NCBI GenBank assembly: GCA_964020085.1
Contig: CAXHUQ010000542.1
Span: 301,918-365,917 of the forward strand
Source: Micromussa lordhowensis
Lineage: Eukaryota; Cnidaria; Anthozoa; Scleractinia; Lobophylliidae
Direction: 5' to 3'
Length of the DNA stretch: 64,000 bases
Shown here: positions 60,513 through 64,000 of the stretch, in pieces
How positions within the stretch are numbered: position 1 is the stretch's first letter
Layout: every line of letters begins with the position of its first letter
Made by a program: the position numbers and the translations under genes
Notes under the pieces: model-generated
Databases searched by the model: none
Told to the model about the DNA's origin: nothing
What the model saw: only the letters and a program-made list of their open reading frames with translations

Positions 60513-61124
60513 TTGCTGCAAACCGCATCTTTCAAAGTGCCCGCAAAGCCGAGCTATGGCAAATTTGGCAAGGACACCCTCATTGCGCGTTTTCTGAAAT
60601 TCTGCAAAGTTGCGACCAAGGGAAACTCCCCTCAAAAGAAGGCCACAAAAAACACCCTGGCGCAAATGCCATCACCTCCTAATTACAATGCACTTAAAGT
60701 GCCATCCAAGCACAACATTTTGCTGCAAACCGCATCTTTCAAAGTGCCCGCAAAGCCGAGCTATGGCAAATTTGGCAAGGACACCCTCATCGCGCGTTTT
60801 CTGAAATTCTGCAAAGTTGCGACCAAGGGAAACTCCCCTCAAAAGAAGGCCACAAAAAACACCCTGACGCAAATGCCATCACCTCCTAATTACAATGCAC
60901 TTAAAGTGCCATCCTACCACAACATTTTGCTGCAAACCGCATCTTTCAAAGTGCCCGCAAAGCCGAGCTATGGCAAATTTGGCAAGGACACCCTCATCGC
61001 GCGTTTTCTGAAATTCTGCAAAGTTGTGACCAAGGGAAACTCCGCTCAAAAGAAGGCCACAAAAAACACCCTGGCGCAAATGCCATCACCTTCTAATTAC
61101 AATGCACTTAAAGTGCCATCCTAG
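60513..61124 (+). other. Three-monomer open frame (203 codons), not called as a gene
   Basis: The frame that starts at TTG and normally closes at the TAG of 'tcctagcac' stays open through three monomers. The TAG is changed to AAG at 60708-60710 and to TAC at 60915-60917, and the frame closes at the third TAG. The translation is simply the 69-residue monomer unit repeated. No ribosome-binding or splice context, codon bias or recognisable domain supports expression. It is chance stop loss within a satellite. Confidence 0.6.
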
Positions 61125-61754
61125 CACAACATTTTGCTGCAAACTGCATCTTTCAAAGTGCCCGCAAAGCCGAGCTATGGCAAATTTGGCAAGGACACCC
61201 TCATCGCGCGTTTTCTGAAATTCTGCAAAGTTGCGACCAAGGGAAACTCCCCTCAAAAGAAGGCCACAGAAAACACCCTGGCGCAAATGCCATAACCTCC
61301 TAATTACCATGCACTTAAAGTGCCATCCTAGCACAACATTTTGCTGCAAACCGCATCTTTCAAAGTGCCCGCAAAGCCGAGCTATGGCAAATTTGGCAAG
61401 GACACCCTCATCGCGCGTTTTCTGAAATTCTGCAAAGTTGCGACCAAGGGAAACTCCCCTCAAAAGAAGGCCACAAAAAACACCCTGGCGCAAATGCCAT
61501 CACCTCCTAATTACAATGCACTTAAAGTGCCATCCTAGCACAACATTTTGCTTCAAACCGCATCTTTCAAAGTGCCCGCAAAGCCAAGCTATGGCAAATT
61601 TGGCAAGGACACCCTCATCGCGCGTTTTCTGAAATTCTGCAAAGTTGCGACCAAGGGAAACTCCCCTCAAAAGAAGGCCACAAAAAACACCCTGGCGCAA
61701 ATGCCATCACCTCCTAATTACAATGCACTTAAAGTGCCATCCTAGCACAACATT

Positions 61755-64000
61755 TTGCTGCAAACCGCATCTTTCAAAGTGCCCGCAAAGCCGAGCTATG
61801 GCAAATTTGGCAAGGACACCCTCATCGCGCGTTTTCTGAAATTCTGCAAAGTTGCGACCAAGGGAAACTCCCCTCAAAAGAAGGCCTCAAAAAACACCCT
61901 GGCGCAAATGCCATCACCTCCTAATTACAATGCACTTAAAGTGCCATTCTAGCACAACATTTTGCTGCAAACCGCATCTTTCAAAGTGCCCGCAAAGCCG
62001 AGCTATGGCAAATTTGGCAAGGACACCCTCATCGCGCGTTTTCTGAAATTCTGCAAAGTTGCGACCAAGGGAAACTCCCCTCAAAAGAAGGCCACAAAAA
62101 ACACCCTGGCGCAAATGCCATCACCTCCTAATTACAATGCACTTAAAGTGCCATCCTAGCACAACATTTTGCTGCAAACCGCATCTTTCAAAGTGCCCGC
62201 AAGGCCGAGCTATGGCAAATTTGGCAAGGATACCCTCATCGCGCGTTTTCTGAAATTCTGCAAAGTTGCGACCAAGGGAAACTCCCCTCAAAAGAAGGCC
62301 ACAAAAAACACCCTGGCGCAAATGCCATCACCTCCTAATTACAATGCACTTAAAGTGCCATCCTAGCACAACATTTTGCCTTAAACCGCATCTTTCAAAG
62401 TGCCCGCAAAGCCGAGCTATGGCAAATTTGGCAAGGACACCCTCATCGCGCGTTTTCTGAAATTCTGCAAAGTTGCGACCAAGGGAAACTCCCCTCAAAA
62501 GAAGGCCACAAAAAACACCCTGGCGCAAATGCCATCACCTCCTAATTACAATGCACTTAAAGTGCCATCCTAGCACAACATTTTGCTGCAAACCGCATCT
62601 TTCAAAGTGCCCGCAAAGCCGAGCTATGGCAAATTTGGCAAGGACACCCTCATCGCGCGTTTTCTGAAATTCTGCAAAGTTGCGACCAAGGGAAACTCCC
62701 CTCAAAAGAAGGCCACAAAAAACACCCTGGCGCAAATGCCATCACCTCCTAATTACAATGCACTTAAAGTGCCATCCTAGCACAACATTTTGCCTCAAAC
62801 CGCATCTTTCAAAGTGCCCGCAAAGCCGAGCTATGGCAAATTTGGCAAGGACACCCTCATCGCGCGTTTTCTGAAATTCTGCAAAGTTGCGACCAAGGGA
62901 AACTCCCCTCAAAAGAAGGCCACAAAAAACACCCTGGCGCAAATGCCATCACCTCCTAATTACAATGCACTTAAAGTGCCATCCTAGCACAACATTTTGC
63001 TGCAAACCGCATCTTTCAAAGTGCCCGCAAGGCCGAGCTATGGCAAATTTGGCAAGGACACCCTCATCGCGCGTTTTCTGAAATTCTGCAAAGTTGCGAC
63101 CAAGGGAAACTCCCCTCAAAAGAAGGCCACAAAAAACACCCTGGCGCAAATGCCATCACCTCCTAATTACAATGCACTTAAAGTGCCATCCTAGCACAAC
63201 ATTTTGCCTCAAACCGCATCTTTCAAAGTGCCCGCAAAGCCGAGCTATGGCAAATTTGGCAAGGACACCCTCATCGCGCGTTTTCTGAAATTCTGCAAAG
63301 TTGCGACCAAGGGAAACTCCCCTCAAAAGAAGGCCACAAAAAACACCCTGGCGCAAATGCCATCACCTCCTAATTACAATGCACTTAAAGTGCCATCCTA
63401 GCACAACATTTTGCTGCAAACCGCATCTTTCAAAGTGCCCGCAAAGCCGAGCTATGGCAAATTTGGCAAGGACACCCTCATCGCGCGTTTTCTGAAATTC
63501 TGCAAAGTTGCGACCAAGGGAAACTCCCCTCAAAAGAAGGCCTCAAAAAACACCCTGGCGCAAATGCCATCACCTCCTAATTACAATGCACTTAAAGTGC
63601 CATCCTAGCACAACATTTTGCTGCAAACCGCATCTTTCAAAGTGCCCGCAAAGCCGAGCTATGGCAAATTTGGCAAGGACACCCTCATCGCGCGTTTTCT
63701 GAAATTCTGCAAAGTTGCGACCAAGGGAAACTCCCCTCAAAAGAAGGCCACAAAAAACACCCTGGCGCAAATGCCATCACCTCCTAATTACAATGCACTT
63801 AAAGTGCCATCCTAGCACAACATTTTGCTGCAAACCGCATCTTTCAAAGTGCCCGCAAGGCCGAGCTATGGCAAATTTGGCAAGGACACCCTCATCGCGC
63901 GTTTTCTGAAATTCTGCAAAGTTGCGACCAAGGGAAACTCCCCTCAAAAGAAGGCCACAAAAAACACCCTGGCGCAAATGCCATCACCTCCTAATTAAAA
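61755..64000. repeat. 8-mer HOR at the right end, 1 full and 1 partial copy
   Basis: Units from 61755: 'aaggcctcaaaa' with 'gccattctag'; unmarked; 'gcaaggccg'; 'ttgccttaaac'; unmarked; 'ttgcctcaaac'; 'gcaaggccg'; 'ttgcctcaaac'. The second copy starts at 63411 (1656 bp later) with 'aaggcctcaaaa', an unmarked unit and 'gcaaggccg', and then leaves the window. The last bases read 'ctaattaaaa' where the consensus has 'ctaattacaa'. Confidence 0.75.

Larger units (their letters stand above)
1..64000. repeat. 207-bp satellite DNA, continuous tandem array
   Basis: The same 207-bp unit follows itself head to tail, always in the same orientation, from the first to the last base. With the phase set at the TTG of 'ttgctgcaaacc', monomers start at 66, 273, 480 and so on up to 63825. 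The spacings sum exactly once the 205-, 206-, 208-, 209- and 218-bp units are included. The three block consensus sequences differ from each other at only one to three positions, so overall identity is about 98-99%. No spacer, mobile element or unique DNA interrupts the array. This scale and homogeneity are typical of nuclear satellite DNA in plants and animals. I do not recognise the family. Centromeric, pericentromeric or subtelomeric location cannot be decided from the window. Confidence 0.98.
9795..64000. repeat. Satellite block C (261 full monomers plus right partial)
   Basis: From 9795 to the end every unit has G at offset 31, G at offset 56 ('atttggcaagg') and C at offset 134, apart from scattered mutations such as 'attttgcaagg'. 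Lengths are 207 bp except two 208-bp, three 209-bp and five 206-bp units. Many monomers carry private variants that recur at fixed spacings, so the block can be dissected into higher-order repeats. Unmutated consensus units also occur throughout, for example 28640, 28847, 30089 and 30296. Block C differs from block A by one diagnostic base and from block B by three. Confidence 0.95.

Noticed and set aside
1..64000. Hundreds of 60-70 codon open frames on both strands as protein genes
   Set aside because: They repeat with the 207-bp period, overlap on both strands, begin mostly at alternative starts, match no family I recognise, and are frameshifted in the odd-length units. They follow from the monomer length being a multiple of three.
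1..64000. One giant protein built of 69-residue repeats
   Set aside because: No frame passes through a consensus monomer without a stop. The longest continuous frame is 203 codons and needs two stop-loss mutations.
1..64000. CRISPR array
   Set aside because: The units abut directly with no unique spacers, and 207 bp is far longer than CRISPR repeats.
1..64000. Ribosomal intergenic spacer subrepeats
   Set aside because: No rRNA gene appears in 64 kb and the uninterrupted array is too long for a usual spacer.
1..64000. Telomeric repeats or a transposon with internal tandem repeats
   Set aside because: No TTAGGG- or TTTAGGG-type runs, terminal repeats, target-site duplications or transposase/reverse-transcriptase frames are present.

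Overview
The whole 64 kb window is one uninterrupted head-to-tail tandem array of a 207-bp satellite monomer. Fixing the phase at the TTG of 'ttgctgcaaacc', I count 308 complete monomers (66-63824), a 65-bp partial at the left edge and a 176-bp partial at the right edge. I see no unique sequence, transposon, RNA gene or credible protein gene. The many 60-70 codon open frames on both strands arise because 207 is a multiple of 3 (69 codons), so each frame closes at the same place in every monomer. None is called as a gene.

The sequence suggests nuclear heterochromatin of a eukaryote (centromeric, pericentromeric, subtelomeric or a similar satellite block) assembled from long reads. I do not recognise the monomer and cannot name the species. 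The consensus is about 48% GC (hand count of the block C consensus: A66 C62 G37 T42), with a marked A+C bias on the plus strand and 8 CpG per monomer.

Layout, left to right. Block A (1-1514) has G at monomer offset 31, C at offset 56 and C at offset 134. Block B (1515-9576, 39 monomers) has A31, C56 and G134. It is almost invariant and looks freshly amplified. A scarred junction (9167-9794) has three monomers of abnormal length (205, 205, 218 bp). The last is a B/C chimera carrying a 12-bp tandem duplication inside the breakpoint interval. Block C (9795-64000, 261 full monomers plus a partial) has G31, G56 and C134. It is older and more variable, and it is organised into nested higher-order repeats (HORs).

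Within C, shared private variants show these amplification units: a 6-7-mer (9577-14143), an X-Y-X composite with an 11-mer period (14558-20773), a 15-mer (20774-25534), a dimer (27398-28432), a 28-mer offset (26156-33400), an 8-mer (35470-40230) copied about 16 kb downstream (50785-56372), a nested 11-mer/22-mer/8-mer complex (43129-51818), and short 4-5-mer and 8-mer units at the right end. There are no genes to work together. The biology here is satellite turnover by unequal exchange, gene conversion and segmental amplification.
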